This document shows, piece by piece, positions 13,870 to 26,255 of a stretch of 64,000 bases of DNA. Source of the DNA: Sapria himalayana. Taxonomy: Eukaryota; Streptophyta; Magnoliopsida; Malpighiales; Rafflesiaceae. The stretch's first letter is position 1; each line of letters opens with the position of its first letter. Location of the stretch: the NCBI GenBank assembly GCA_029783825.1, contig JAREIK010002975.1, positions 51,417 through 115,416 on the forward strand. Direction: 5' to 3'. Both the position numbers and the translations under genes were made by a program. Below the pieces are notes generated by a model, which searched no databases, had not been told where the DNA came from, and worked only from the letters and a program-made list of their open reading frames with translations.

Positions 13870-14280
13870 TCCCTTCTCTTTGTTTCTTGAAAGCAGAGTT
13901 GTTTCCTATTGCTTGTACAAGGATTCTGAAAGAATTCTAGGAAATACTTATGGCATGTGTATTTTGCAGGTTCTACTTTTCTTTTTTTCTAGATACTATG
14001 TTTAAGATTCTCATAACTGCTAATAACTCCTTTTTTGCCCTTGTAATTGGGTAGGATTTTGAAACCTTAACTCCAAATATTTTTGCAAGAAATGATTGAA
14101 ACTGTGGAAGGTGGTGGTTAAGTAGTTTTACTTCTTCGAATCCTATCATCACTCATGAGTTTGTATACCATGGTCATGGCAAGTTGCATTTTATTGCTCA
14201 TTATTTGGTTACACAAAAACATGATATGCATTCTTTGATTGTTGAATTAGAATCTCTATTGTTCCTAAGATTTTAGGATG
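13870..14280. other. Unassigned sequence after the SCC3 fragment
   Basis: This stretch is less AT-rich than its surroundings, with splice-acceptor-like pyrimidine tracts ending in AG near 13967 and 14055. From about 14056 a short frame reads DFETLTPNIFARND before a stop. It may be further captured intron or exon sequence, but I do not recognise a protein. Confidence 0.35.
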
Positions 14281-14339
14281 TTCATGAGAGATTTAGAATA
14301 GAGTCGCATTCTGAAATAGTTTCTGGGTTCAATGAGAGG

Positions 14340-14625
14340 TTTCTCTTATATGTACATATAAGATAAATGCTAGTATATCTCTTATACGTACATGCTGTGT
14401 ATATATGTTCATATATACTCAATATATCTACATATATACTATAGTATTTGTACATAAAATACTGCAGTATTATATTGTACATGTATATTTGAGTATATAT
14501 GTATAAAGTATATGTACATATAATACTATAGTATATATGTACATATACTATAGTAATATATGTAACTAGTGAAATACTAGTATATATGTACATATATACT
14601 ACAATATTATATATTTAGTAAAACA
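14340..14625. repeat. Palindromic GTAC/CTATAG array (segment D)
   Basis: Units such as atatatgtacatatac, tactatagtat and actgcagtat alternate. Each is itself palindromic (TGTACA, CTATAG, CTGCAG). The same type of array lies beside or inside the other M1 copies. The minus-strand open frame through it (14282-14593) is low complexity and not a gene. Confidence 0.75.
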
Positions 14626-14629
14626 TAAC

Positions 14630-14870
14630 TTTTTAATTTATTTATTTTGATTTGATTGGTTGGTTTAGATTTCATACAGATATTGTATAGCATTGTTCCC
14701 AATACGAAGATTTCATAAGTGAAAGGATTTTTTACTAGACATGAAACACCACGACTAAGACAGCTTTGTCACAGCAGAAAGATGGTGACCATAGGATTTG
14801 GGGGAGAGAAAGCAACATCAATTTAATGAATAGATTATATTTTATGTACTGTATGTATGTATGTATGTAT
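14630..14870 (+). repeat. Module M1, distal fragment (segment D)
   Basis: Sequence from aaacataactttttaat through tttgatttgattg, actagacatga, cagctttgtcacagcagaaagatggtgac and gaatagattatattttatg aligns with 62990-63220 and 46580-46800, and in reverse with 22440-22650. It is followed by a (GTAT)n run at about 14851-14873. Confidence 0.75.
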
Positions 14871-15084
14871 TGAACTTTTATCCTATAAAATCTAGTTGCA
14901 AATTTCATGTGCCTTGTGTTTCTAGGTTCAAAGCAATTTCGAACAAACAAAGATGATTTTTGCAACCCTAGTTAAGGTGTTTGTTCCTTTTTTTAATGAT
15001 TATGGCAGAATATATAGCTGTTTGATGTTCATGCTTCATAATAAGCATTTACTCTCTACTTTAATGTAAATACTAGTTCATTTA

Positions 15085-15200
15085 TTTCTGTATATATGTA
15101 TATGTACATATATACTTGTATATATGTACAAGTATTTACCAGTATATGTGTATATGTAAATATACACTAAAGTATCTGTACATATTTATATGTACATATC
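15085..15200. repeat. Palindromic GTAC array, short
   Basis: Repeated tatatgtacatatatac and gtacaagtatttacc-type units precede the second GATA block. The unit style is the same as at 25340-25640 and 52090-52480. Confidence 0.7.
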
Positions 15201-15242
15201 CAAACACAAAGAATTATCTTCTTGTTGAGATTTATCTTGTTA

Positions 15243-18200
15243 TTTGACTATATTGCTATCAGTCTATTTATTTTTTATCTATCTACCTATCTACTTATCT
15301 CCCTATATGTCTATAGATCTATCTGTCAATCAATCTATCTATCTATCTATTTTTGGTCTATTTATCTTTCAATTTGTTTATCTATCTATCTGTTTATCAA
15401 TCTAACTATCTATATGTCTATCTATATATCTGTATATCTACCTATCTTTCTATCTTTCTATTTGTTTATCATCGATCAATCTATTGGTCTAATTGTCAAT
15501 CTATCTATTATTCTATTTGGTCTATCTATCTTTCAATTTATTTTTCTATCTATATAACTGACTTTCTATATATTTATATATGTATTTGTGTGTGTGTGGG
15601 TGTGTGTGTAACTATATTTTTGCTTATATATTTATCTAACTATCTATCTAAATATCTATCTATTTATCAATCTTTTATCTATCTATTTGTCTATGTTTCT
15701 ATCAGTCTATCTATTTGTCTATATGTCTTTCTGTTTGTGTTTCTATATGCTTATCTATCTATCTATCTATCTATATATCATTCAATCTATCTATCTATAT
15801 ATCATTCAATCTGTCTATCTATATATCATTCAATCATTTAATCTATCAATTATTATGTCAATCAATATATTAGTCTTTCTGTCTATATATCTATCTATCT
15901 ATATATCAACCTGTCTATCAATATTTCTTATTAAATTTTTATCTGTCTATTTGCCTATATGTCTATCTATTTTATGTCTATATATCTATCCCTCTATCTA
16001 TCTATCTATTTATCTTTTTAAGTGTCTATTTGTCTATATGTTTATATGTTTATTTATAAATAATTGTATGTCTTTTTTGTATATTTGTCTATCTGTCTAC
16101 TTATCAATCTACTTATCTTTCTGTGTAACAATCTAATTTTCTAATATCTTACATTCTATCTATCAATCTCTCTATCAATCTAACTTTCTAATTGTCTTTC
16201 GGTATATTTTCATTCTACCTACCTGTCTACCTATCTTTCTATCTATCATTCTATCTATCTATCTATCTATTTGCTTATCTATCTGTCTCTTATGTATATA
16301 TCTATCAATCAATCAATCTATCTATCTATTTATCTCTCTATCTTATATCTGTCTATATGTCTATTTGTCTATCTATCTATTAGTCTATTTGACAATTTGT
16401 TTATCTGTCTATCTATTTATGTATCTAACTATGTAGATATCAAATTGTCAATTTGTAAATCTATGTATCTATCTATATTTCTTTCTTTCTATCTATCTAT
16501 CTATCTAACTATGTAACTATCTATTTGTCTATCTGTCTAGGTATATAATCATGTTTTTGTCTATGAGTCTATTAGTCTATCTATTTATATGTCTATCTAT
16601 CTATCTATCTTTTTCTATGTGAATTAGTTTATTTATTTATTTTTCTATCTTTCTATATGTTTATCAGTTTATATGTCTCTCTTTCTTTCTGCCTATCTAC
16701 CTATCTGCCTATCTACCTATCTGCCTATTTTTCTATATATATATATATATATATATGCTTATGTGTCTATTTATCTATTCATCTATCTAAGAATCTATTT
16801 TCTATCTATTTATCTTTCAATTTATATTTTTATCTATCTATCTGTATATCTATCTATCTTTATATCTATTTATCTATTTATCTTTCTATTTGTCTTTCAA
16901 CTATCAATCTATTGCTGTATCTATATATCTTTCTGTCTATCATTCTATTTGTCTATCTATATATGTATCTTTTTACCTATCTAATAATCAATCTATCTAT
17001 CTATCTAGATATATATCAATATATTTATCTATTTATCTATATATATTTTTATATGTCTATCTGTCTATCTATCTATTGGTCTAACTATCTTTCTATATGT
17101 ATGTATATTTGTTTATCTATCTATCTGTCTATATGTCCATTAATTTATCTAATTGTCTATCTCTCTATTTGCCTTTGTGTCTATATGTCTATCTATCTAT
17201 CTATCTATATATCTATAAAAAATTATTATTCATTTAATCAATATATATATATATATATATTTATTTATTTAAATTAATGTGTCAATCTCTCATTCTATCT
17301 ATCTCTCTAACTATCTCACTATCTATCTATCTATCTATATATTTATCTATCTATCTTTATATCTATTTATTTATCTATCTATCTATCTATATGTATTTCT
17401 ATCTATCTCTCTATCTAACTATATGTATATCTTTCTATGTGATGTTTACCTATCTATCTATTTATATGTCTATCTATCTATATGTGAATATGTCTATTTG
17501 TTTATCTGTCTATCTATTAATGTAACAATTTATCAATCTATTTATCTATCTGACTAACTATCTAACTATCTATTTGTTTATCTATCAAAATATCTTACTA
17601 TATTTATATTGATTAGCCATTCATTCTATAAGTCTATCTATCTGTAATTCTATTTGTTTATCTATCATCTATCTATCTATTTCTCTAAATATCTATCAAT
17701 CTATTTGTCTAAATATTTATCTATCTATATATCTATTTGTGTATCTATCTATCTATATTTATGTCTATCTGTCTATCTATTTATCTGTCTATGTGACTAT
17801 CTTTATATCTATCTATCTTTCTTTCTATTTTTCTAATTATTTGCCTATATGTCTATATGTTTATATGTCTATATGTCTATCTGTCTATTTATTTAAATCT
17901 TTATTTATCACTTTATCTATTTACCTATCTGTCTATCTATCTTTCTTTCTATCTATCTATCTTTTTATATGTCTATCTATTTAGTATTTATCTTTTTATC
18001 TCTTTATTTGTACTTCTAGCTATTGATCTATCCATATAACTATCTATAAATTTTTATTTCTTTCAATCAATTTGTGAATCTATCTATCTATCTATCTATC
18101 TATATGTCTATCTATCTATCTACCTATCTATCTATTTTTTTGTGTATCTATCTATCTACTATCTATTTGTCTATCTCTCTATCTATTTATATATCTAACT

Positions 18201-19035
18201 ATCTATTTGTCTATTTGTCAATCTGTTTATCTTTTTATATGTTTATCTGTCTATTTATTTATTTATCTATCAATTTGTCTATCAAACTTTCTATCTATCT
18301 ATCTATGTATTTGTCAATTTATCAATCTGCCTATCTATCTTTATGTTTATTATCAATCTATCTTTCTTTCTTCTATCTATTTATTTCTCTATCTACCTAT
18401 CTTTTTATTTCTCTATCGATCAACCCATTTATCTATCTATCTATCCATCATTATAATTATATATATATATATATATATATCTATCTATCTATCTATATGC
18501 CTATTTGTTTATCTATCTATCTTTCTATCTATCTATCTATTTTTCTATCTATCTATTTCTATGTCTATCTATTTATTTTTCTACTTGTTTATCTGTCTAT
18601 ATATCTTTTTATTTATCTATCTGACTATCTATATATCTAACTATCTCTCTATCTATCTATCTATCTATCTATCTCTCAATTTATCTATCTATCTATTTAT
18701 TTATCTAACTATCTTTGTATCTTTATATCTGTTTATTTATTTATGTCTCTATCTTCCTATCTATGTATGTTTCTCTGTTCTATGTGTCTATGTGTATATC
18801 TATCTATCTATTATATATCTATCTATTTGCCTATATGTCTATCTATCTATCTGTCTATTTGTCTATCTTTATATCTATCTATCTATCTATATGTCTATCA
18901 TTTATTGATTTATCTATCTATCTATGTGTCTATCTGTCAGTTTTTCTAATATTCTATCTATCTATCTATCTGTCTATCTATCTATTTATCTATCTAATCT
19001 ATCAATATTTCTATCTATCTATTTATCTATCTATT

Positions 19036-19066
<31 letters not shown>

Positions 19067-19493
19067 TTATTTGTCTATTTATCTCTATATCTCTATATAT
19101 TTCTATTTATCTATCTAATCTATCAATATTTCTATCTATCTATTTATCTATCTATTTTTCTATCTATTTATCTATATATCTATCTATTTATTTGTCTATT
19201 TATCTCTATATCTTTATATCTTTCTATTTATCTATCTATCTATATCTCTATCTGGCTAGTTATCTATCTATCTATCTATCTATTTGTCTATCTATTTATA
19301 TGTCTATCTTTCTATCTCTCTATCTACCTATCTATCTATCTAATTATCTAACTATCTATCTATCAGTATATATATCTATCTGTCAAACTATCTATCTATC
19401 TAATTGTTTTTCTTTATATCTATGAATCTCTGTATATATCTATCTATCTATATGTTTATCTATCTATCACTCAGTGTATATAGCTATCTATCT
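15243..19493 (+). repeat. Degenerate TCTA/TATC (GATA) satellite, block 2
   Basis: Unit and strand polarity are as in block 1. There are GT interruptions (about 15588-15610) and AT runs (16734-16756, 17240-17260, 18460-18480). A longer tandem period of about 125 bases is visible at 18980-19215: a segment with aatctatcaatatttctatc and a following tttgtctatttatctctatatct occurs twice. All plus-strand open frames here are repeat translations. The block ends exactly at a CACTA terminus at 19494. Confidence 0.95.
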
Positions 19494-19620
19494 CACTACA
19501 AAAAAGCCCAAATAGTTATAGCAATTTTACTAGCTATTTGGGCTTATTCCATCACTAAAATATAATAATGATGGATTTACGAGAGAAATTATCCAAAGCT
19601 AAAGTGCATGGAAGAAGATA
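19494..19620 (+). repeat. Left terminal region of E1 with perfect hairpin
   Basis: Eleven bases in from the CACTA terminus, agcccaaatag (19505-19515) is followed after 18 bases by its exact reverse complement ctatttgggct (19534-19544). It is followed by ctaaaatataataatgatgg, shared with the right end. Hairpins next to the terminus could affect transposase access, but that is inference. Confidence 0.75.
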
Positions 19621-19661
19621 ATCAAATTTTTTATATTTTTTAATTATTATAACATTAGATA

Positions 19662-19720
<59 letters not shown>

Positions 19721-20300
19721 CAAAAAGACTAATTAATTGTATTCACTATAAAAAATTTTTCAAACAAAATTAATGTGCATGGAAGGTACAGATGAAAAAT
19801 AAACACCTTAAAATTTTTTATTATAATATTAATATAAATAATAATTATATAAACAATAAAAAAATATGATTAGCCTTATAAAAAAAAATCAAATAGGTAC
19901 AAAATTAACAAACTCTATATAATAAGACATAAATGAAAAGATGATTTGCCTTAAAGTCACTCGCCTAAGAATTATAAAATACTATTAATGTTAAAAAATA
20001 TATAAAAATTTATATTTTATCGTTTAGAATTTTTAAGTCATATTTATTATTTTAATAAAAAATTAATGTTAAAAGCTAATAGTCAAAATATTACTCAATT
20101 ATTTAATCTGTATATATTCTTTTAAGCACAAACATCTATGTATTTATTTATAAATATTAATTTATTTTCTTTTAACTTTTTAAAAAAAAATTATATTTAT
20201 ATTATATTTCAAGATTTTCAAATATTGTATTATTTATTTATTTAAAAGGTTTATATAATAATAAAATTTTTTCATTTAAATTATATTAATTTTTACTAGT
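19620..20300 (-). repeat. Module M2 copy in E1, first of a direct duplication
   Basis: This stretch matches 21080-21890 in the same orientation. Shared strings include aaaattaatgtgcatgg, aaaattaacaaact, ataataagacata, atgaaaagatgattt and taatgttaaaaaatatataaaaatttatattttat. It contains an (AT)n microsatellite at about 19666-19718. It is the reverse complement of the M2 module at 7380-8300 and 47400-47900. Confidence 0.75.
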
Positions 20301-21080
20301 TTATTCGTCAATTCAGATAATTTATAAAATATTTTCAATTTTATTATATAATGAATTAATTTATATGTATATTAATAGAAATTTTAATATATGGTAATTT
20401 AATTTTTAAAATAAAGAACAAAATTATTATACTTATTGAATTTAATTTTTAAGTTTCTTTTTTAATTATACTTATTGAACAAAATATATATATATATATA
20501 TTTATTTATTTATTTATTTATTTATATTTATATATTGTTATATTTATATATAGTTACAATTATGTAAACTATTTTTATAGTTATAAATAGAATAAAATAC
20601 ATTTATATATTTATGTGTTATATACACACTGCCCGACACAAAACACCCATTTTGTGTTATATACGATTAAATTTATATAAGCAATCCAATTATAATTAAA
20701 TTAACAGAATATATATTCAAAAAAAAGTATAACTAAATTAACAGAATATGTATTAAAAAATGTATAATTAAATTAAGTTTATATTAGCATACCTACTGGC
20801 CAACACAACAAAAATGCATTAGGTATGTATCACACTAAGTATTATTAAATTAATGTATACGATTAAAGAAAAACAATTTCAGAAAATAAAATTAACATGA
20901 TCAATACGCATTAAGATAATCGATGAAGAATTAGGGTAGAAAATGTACATCAAATCAATAACAAATTATCGCTTAATTTGAATATGTTTATGTTGCGTCG
21001 GTATCGAGAGAAGAATGGAGGACTGTGGAGTAATTGTATAGCTTATTCATCGAAAATGTTGGGAGAAAGATGGAGGAGAT
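20300..21080. other. Spacer between the M2 duplicates, with conserved leader-like block
   Basis: This AT-rich spacer includes a (TTTA)n run (about 20497-20525) and, at about 20930-21090, the reverse complement of a block also found near 8640-8800 and 48170-48330 (ttctctcgataccgac and cctaattcttcat on the minus strand). That block is GC-richer than its surroundings and better conserved between copies. I cannot assign a gene to it. Confidence 0.5.
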
Positions 21081-21890
21081 AGTCTCAACAAAATAAACAT
21101 TAAATAATAAATTATATTTATTTCCAAAATATTTATATTTATAATTATAAAAACATTAAATAAATAATATAATATATATATATATATATATAATACAAAA
21201 AGACTCATTTATTTTCTTTACTATCAAGATTCTTTCAACTAAATTAATGTGCATGTGGCAAGGTACAAATAAAAAATATACACCTTACAATTTTTTATTA
21301 TGATATTAATTAAACAATAAATATATAAACAATTTAAAAATATATATATGTTTAGCCTTTCAAAAAAAATATCAAATAGCTATAAAATTAACAAACTTGA
21401 TATAATAAGACATACATGAAAAGATGATTTGTCTTCTATCCACTCTCCTAAGAGTTATAAAATACTCTTAATGTTAAAAAATATATAAAAATTTATATTT
21501 TATGGTTATAGATTTTTAAGAATTCATCATATTAATTTTTATGGAGATAATATGTAATAATTTTAAAGGCATAAATTTTCATATTATTTGATATCATTTA
21601 TAATTTTTTAAATTCAAAAAATTACTTAAAGTGATAAGATAATTAAAAAAATTATATTAATTATTGCAATAGAGACTGAATGTTAAAAGTTAATAGAAAA
21701 AATATTACTCAATTATTTAATTCATAAAATTTTAGTAGGGGCAAACATATATGTAATTATTTTTAAATATTAATTTATTTTTTTTAACTTTAATGAAAAA
21801 ATTTATATTTTTATTATATTTCAAAAATATTCAAATTTTGTATTAATTATATTTTTTAAAAGTTTTCTATAACTACAGTATATATGTACG
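21080..21890 (-). repeat. Module M2 copy in E1, second of the duplication
   Basis: This is the longer and more complete duplicate of 19620-20300, with an extra stretch (aattcatcatattaatttttatggagataatatg) that is also present in segment B near 47720. Together the duplicates show that a CACTA end region was copied inside E1. Confidence 0.7.
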
Positions 21891-22779
21891 TATATAGTGC
21901 AGTATTATATGTACATATATATAATCACATAGCATCAAATGACACAAAACTAAAACAAATTAGTATTATCCCATTTATACTTCACAAAGGTGGAACAAAA
22001 CTTTGCTATCATCATAAATAAGAAATACAAAGATTATTTAAATTTTGGAAATTATCTCTAAAAAATTGTAGAGAAAAACCTGAAAGGCGAGCCACGAGCT
22101 AAGCTTGTGGCATCAAAGTTCATATCTTGCCTCCCCGTAACCAGAACTCTCTATCAGTCCCAAGGCTTATAAGGGGGTTGCTTTGCACCGCATTGAATGA
22201 GTTGACATGAGACTGATCATTTGTAGCAGTAACCATGAACAAATAAATAAGAATCTTAAACATAGAAAAAATGAGCACTCAACATGCTAATGTTCAACAC
22301 AAAATGATGAATAAATTATTAGAATAATAATTTTGAATACCTATAATCTAAGTAATCCTTGTCTTACATATTTAAAAGAATGATATAACAAAATTTTATT
22401 ATATCTTATTCATCAATGTATCTACTGATAGTGCATAAAGTATATTTTATCTGTGCATTTATGTTGCTTTCTCATCCTCAACTCCTCCGATCAGCATCTT
22501 TTAGCTGTTACAAAGCTGTCAGAGTCACGGGGCATCATGCCTAATAAAAAAAGTTTCTCACTTATAGAAACTTCATATGGAGAATAATGAGGTACCATAT
22601 CAGTATGAAATTTAAATAAGTGAATAAAATCAAAAAAACAAATAAAAAAAGTTATATTTTGGTAAATATATAATACTGTAGTATATATGTTCATATATAT
22701 TGTAGTGTATATTATCATATATTACTACAGTATTATATGTACAAATACTAAAGTGATATATGTGTGTATATATGTATGT

Positions 22780-23040
22780 ATATATAACATTTGCGGCTAT
22801 TGTTGATGCTGCCGCTGCTGCTGCTACTACTGCTCCAGCTGCTACTACCACTACCCCTACTGCTGCTGCCAATGCTACAGTTGTTGTCTCCACTACCCCT
22901 ACTATAGCTGCCACTACTGCTACTCCTATCGGCACCACTATTATTGCTCCTGCTATTGCTGTTGATGCTGCTGCTGCCACTGCTGCTACTACTGGCGTTG
23001 TAGCTTCTGCCGCTGCCAAGGCAACTGCTGGCGCTAGTTA
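22780..23040. repeat. Trinucleotide array (GCT/ACT/GTT types), copy A
   Basis: This is about 260 bases of imperfect trinucleotides (gctgctgctactactgct and similar) with no stop in several frames on both strands, giving Ala/Thr/Val-rich open frames. Homologous arrays sit at the same place in the other M1 copies (46070-46390; short at 62880-62955). Length and frame differ between copies, so a coding role is not supported. Confidence 0.75.
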
Positions 23041-23931
23041 CCACTGATAATAAAAGTGGGAATGACAATGATGCTAGACTGATGAACTTCCCTACAAACC
23101 CTCGTTTTGAGATTGTGCGAGTTTTTGACGTGGCAGCGTGCTACTTCTCCCTAAACAAGACCTAATATTCCTCTTGGTACTCGCGGCCTATAAAAATCAG
23201 GTAATGATACATTTCTCATTCCAATTGAATATAGTTTTGTGAGATGTAATAAACTTACACGAGACTACATGAGTATCATTATCATCATCCTATGACATAG
23301 TACAATTATAACCAATCATTGTATGGCGTACTACAAAAAAACTTATTTCCTCATACATATGCTTTGTACCATGTAATAATTACATATCTACACAATTACT
23401 AAAAGATTTAAGACCAACTTATGGCTGCCTGGCTGGCCTAGATAAGAAATATCTTCATGCCACAGTTTGGGAAAGGTCTAATATTCATGACTTTTATGAC
23501 CTGCATCGGTAAGTAATGCATGATGATGATCAGACCAGCCCAAGCAATTATATATTCAAATGCGTGTGTGTGTGTGTGTGAATGGTCGTGTATGTATGAC
23601 AATATATACATGTCTACAAATAAATATATGCACCTACTTATGTACATACCCATTATATACCTACATATATACTAAGTATATACTTATGTATATACCAATT
23701 ATATTCATACTTATATACTCGGTATTTGTACATATATAGTGCATGTCATGCACCACATGACTAAAAATAAAGATCAGCGCACCACAAGAGATAGCACATG
23801 AGGCCCAGTATTTCACTGCCAGGACATCCAACTCTGCATGGTAAGTAGAAACCTAGTATCATTAACAAATTGCACATGCTTCAGACTTTACGAAAACTAA
23901 TTGACATATAGAAAATAAAAAAAGTCACTCA

Positions 23932-24300
23932 GTGAAAATTAGAACAGTACAGGCCCAGAAAAATAGAATTTTTATCTTCCAAAACAAAACAAAAAAACAA
24001 CACGTGCCAAAACAAAATAAAACAATCTCCAATGACCTTATTGATAATTCAATAACAACATGCTTTCTATCTTATAAAACTAACATGCTCTCGAAGATAA
24101 ATTTTCAACATGTATTTTTTCTTCTGTGGCTTTGTACTTGATCACTTTTATAGGTTTGGCTGCATTAGGAATAAGGCACCCAAACGCATGTATTTATATC
24201 ATTGAACATGATATGAAAGCGGGGGAAATAAAAGTGATAATTCCGACACCACCACCATCAATAAAGCTAACATGTTGGAGACTGCCCCAAGACACATGAT
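23932..24300 (+). pseudogene. Conserved short open frame of module M1, copy A (frameshifted)
   Basis: The frame starts MKIRTVQAQKNRIFIFQNKT and continues with SITTCFLSYKTNMLSKINF. It stops early (69 codons), where segment B has two extra bases (tgtgtgg against tgtgg here). After the indel the frame resumes as RFGCIRNKAPKRMYLYH. The equivalents are 44873-45148 (minus) and 61809-62084 (minus), both 91 codons. No known family is recognised. It has basic and aromatic residues and a hydrophobic stretch around residues 55-70 of the full version. It may be only an open frame preserved by recent common ancestry. Confidence 0.4.
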
Positions 24301-24489
24301 GTTTTTTTTAAATAACAAAAGTAAAAGTGTTTGGAGCATGCCATCAATATAAGCACTACATTACATAGACTATATACAAGTGAAAAAAAATACATAAATT
24401 ATAATTGTGCAATAAATATAATAAATATTATATATATTCATCACCTCAAACTTCATAGAAAAAAGAAATTAAGATAGACCAGATAGTTC

Positions 24490-24720
24490 TCAATAAAATA
24501 TTTGCCAACAATTGTGATAAGAATGGGTATTGCCTGGCCTGGCACGTGCCAAACCTAGAATAGCCTGGGTCTAAACCAGGAAAGCCAGGCATGCCCTCGT
24601 CAGGGCCTATCCATGGCACCTGGTCCACCTTAGAATGGCCCAGGCTCTGGACCCTGGGGACTACTATGGGCCATGTCCCCTAGACAGTGTGTGCAGGCTG
24701 CAAGTGCTGAGCATGATGGC
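24490..24720. repeat. GC-rich block of module M1, copy A
   Basis: This is a markedly GC-rich island in AT-rich DNA, rich in gcctggc, ggcacgtgcc and ccatgg and in short inverted repeats (cctggc and gccagg). Homologous copies lie at 44370-44600 and 61300-61540 in the opposite orientation. The short minus-strand frame across it (24446-24628) is not conserved. Confidence 0.7.
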
Positions 24721-25344
24721 AGCATTATATCAATATATCATACATAACATAGATGTGTTAATTGTAATGTGTATCTATATATACACATAATAAAATTATT
24801 GTGTATTACAATATACAAAAAATATATATAATCTATATAGAATCTACATACAATGTGTGTATACACTCACATTGAACATATACATATACACATTGTATAT
24901 AGACAGAAATTATTGTGTAGATACATGTATACATAATGTAAATACAAAATATATACATACATACCTAGTATATAAAAAAATTAAAATTATGAATTAAAAA
25001 AAATATTAAAAAAATAATTTAATTTAAAATTATAATTAATACTTATTAAATTAAAATATGGTAACATTATCTTTCAAAATAAAACTAAAACATATAAAAT
25101 ATTACAAATCTTTAGGTCATAAAATGTTGAACATTATAACATCTTTTTCAATCTAATTGTTATGATATGTACAAATTTAAATTTTATCATATACATCATC
25201 ATATGTATTTTGTTGTAATGTATGCATTTGATTTTGAAGGCTCATCTATGTATTATCTTAATCTTTCTATCATAACAAATTTTCAATAATATTGATTGTA
25301 AATTGATTTTCCTATCTAAAAAAATATTCACAATCATAAATACA

Positions 25345-25640
25345 ATAGATTATATACTGGTATATATGTATATGTACATATATACTGGTATATATGTACA
25401 AGTATTTATATGTAAATATATAGTCAGTAAATGTACATATACACTACAGTGTATATGTACATATATATGTGTATACATATACACTATAGTTTATATGTAC
25501 ATGTATGTACATTTACACTATAGTGTATATCTGTACAAGTATGTACATATATACTAGTAAATACTTATACATATTACCAGTATATATGTATATGTATATA
25601 TAATATATGTAAATATACACTATAGTGTACATGTATATAT
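25345..25640. repeat. Palindromic GTAC/ACTATAGT array (E1)
   Basis: This is a tandem of tatatgtacatatacactatagtgtatatg-type units. Most steps are self-complementary (TGTACA, ACTATAGT, ACTAGT). The plus-strand open frame here (25303-25557, Tyr/Ile-rich) is low complexity. It is the counterpart of 52090-52480, and both arrays have the string caagttccacgtgtaaaattacttggctactcaatg or its near match on the same side. Confidence 0.8.
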
Positions 25641-25769
25641 ATACTCAATCAAGTTCCACGTGTAAAATTACTTGGCTACTCAATGGATGTTTTCATGTAG
25701 ATATCAAGTGAATAAGCAAAGCACAAACTAGATGATAAGTAATATTAAATAGAAATGCATAATAGTCTA

Positions 25770-26255
25770 GAGAAGTAGATAAATCAGCCATGAAAGAAAC
25801 ATAAAAGTGAACCTAATATGATTACAAGTTTCATATTTTATCAACATTTTTACCCCATTCATTAGTTTAATAATGAAAAAATAAAGAAGTATGTGATGGC
25901 TATCATAAAAATCATACTTGATTTTTGAGATAGGTTTGCTTTGATCCATAGCTCCAAAACCTCATTTTGAGTAGCAGCAAACTCAAGATATTTGTATGAT
26001 TTCATTACCAACACATGTAGTTTTCCCTGAGTGTACCCAATGAAGTGAGGATGTAAATTGTTAAACAAATTGGAGCTTGTATTACTCTCATTATTATAGG
26101 AACATTGTGATAGGATTACAATTTGAAATTTTATGAATATTTTATCAACATTCATTAGTTTTATAAGAAAAAAGAAAATAGTGTATGATAGATATCATCC
26201 AAATCATACCTGATTTCTGAGGCTATTTTGTATTGATCCATAGCTCCAAGTAATT
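25770..26255 (-). pseudogene. Unidentified exon-like unit, tandem copies (E1)
   Basis: On the minus strand a frame reads HPHFIGYTQGKLHVLVMKSY, then KYLEFAATQNEVLELWIKAN, and ends near aaatcaa|gtatga, a plausible splice donor. A second partial copy lies at 26160-26255. Segment B has the same tandem arrangement on the plus strand (51485-51960), where the donor reads aaatcag|gtatgat twice. The amino-acid composition and the conserved donor suggest an exon of a captured host gene, but I do not recognise the protein. The B copies carry stops. Confidence 0.45.

Larger units (their letters stand above)
22080..25345 (-). repeat. Module M1, copy A (reverse orientation)
   Basis: The reverse complement of this segment aligns along its length with 43730-47170, and most of it with 60600-63270. 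Landmarks on the plus strand are: ccccgtaaccagaactctctatcagtcc (22131), the trinucleotide array (22780-23040), the (TG)n run (23565-23580), the conserved short frame (23932), the GC-rich block (24490-24720) and the terminal ctcatctatgtattatcttaatctttctatcataac (25240). It carries no recognisable protein domain. The three M1 copies are much longer than typical plant MITEs and look like internal sequence of a non-autonomous element family. Confidence 0.75.

Noticed and set aside
22630..23068. Alanine/valine/serine-rich open frames on both strands over trinucleotide arrays (also 45998-46647 and 62704-62979)
   Set aside because: Low-complexity arrays that change length and frame between the M1 copies, open on both strands at once.
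24446..24628. 60-codon frame in the GC-rich block as a gene
   Set aside because: Not conserved in the homologous blocks at 44370 and 61300; the block is better described as a non-coding island.
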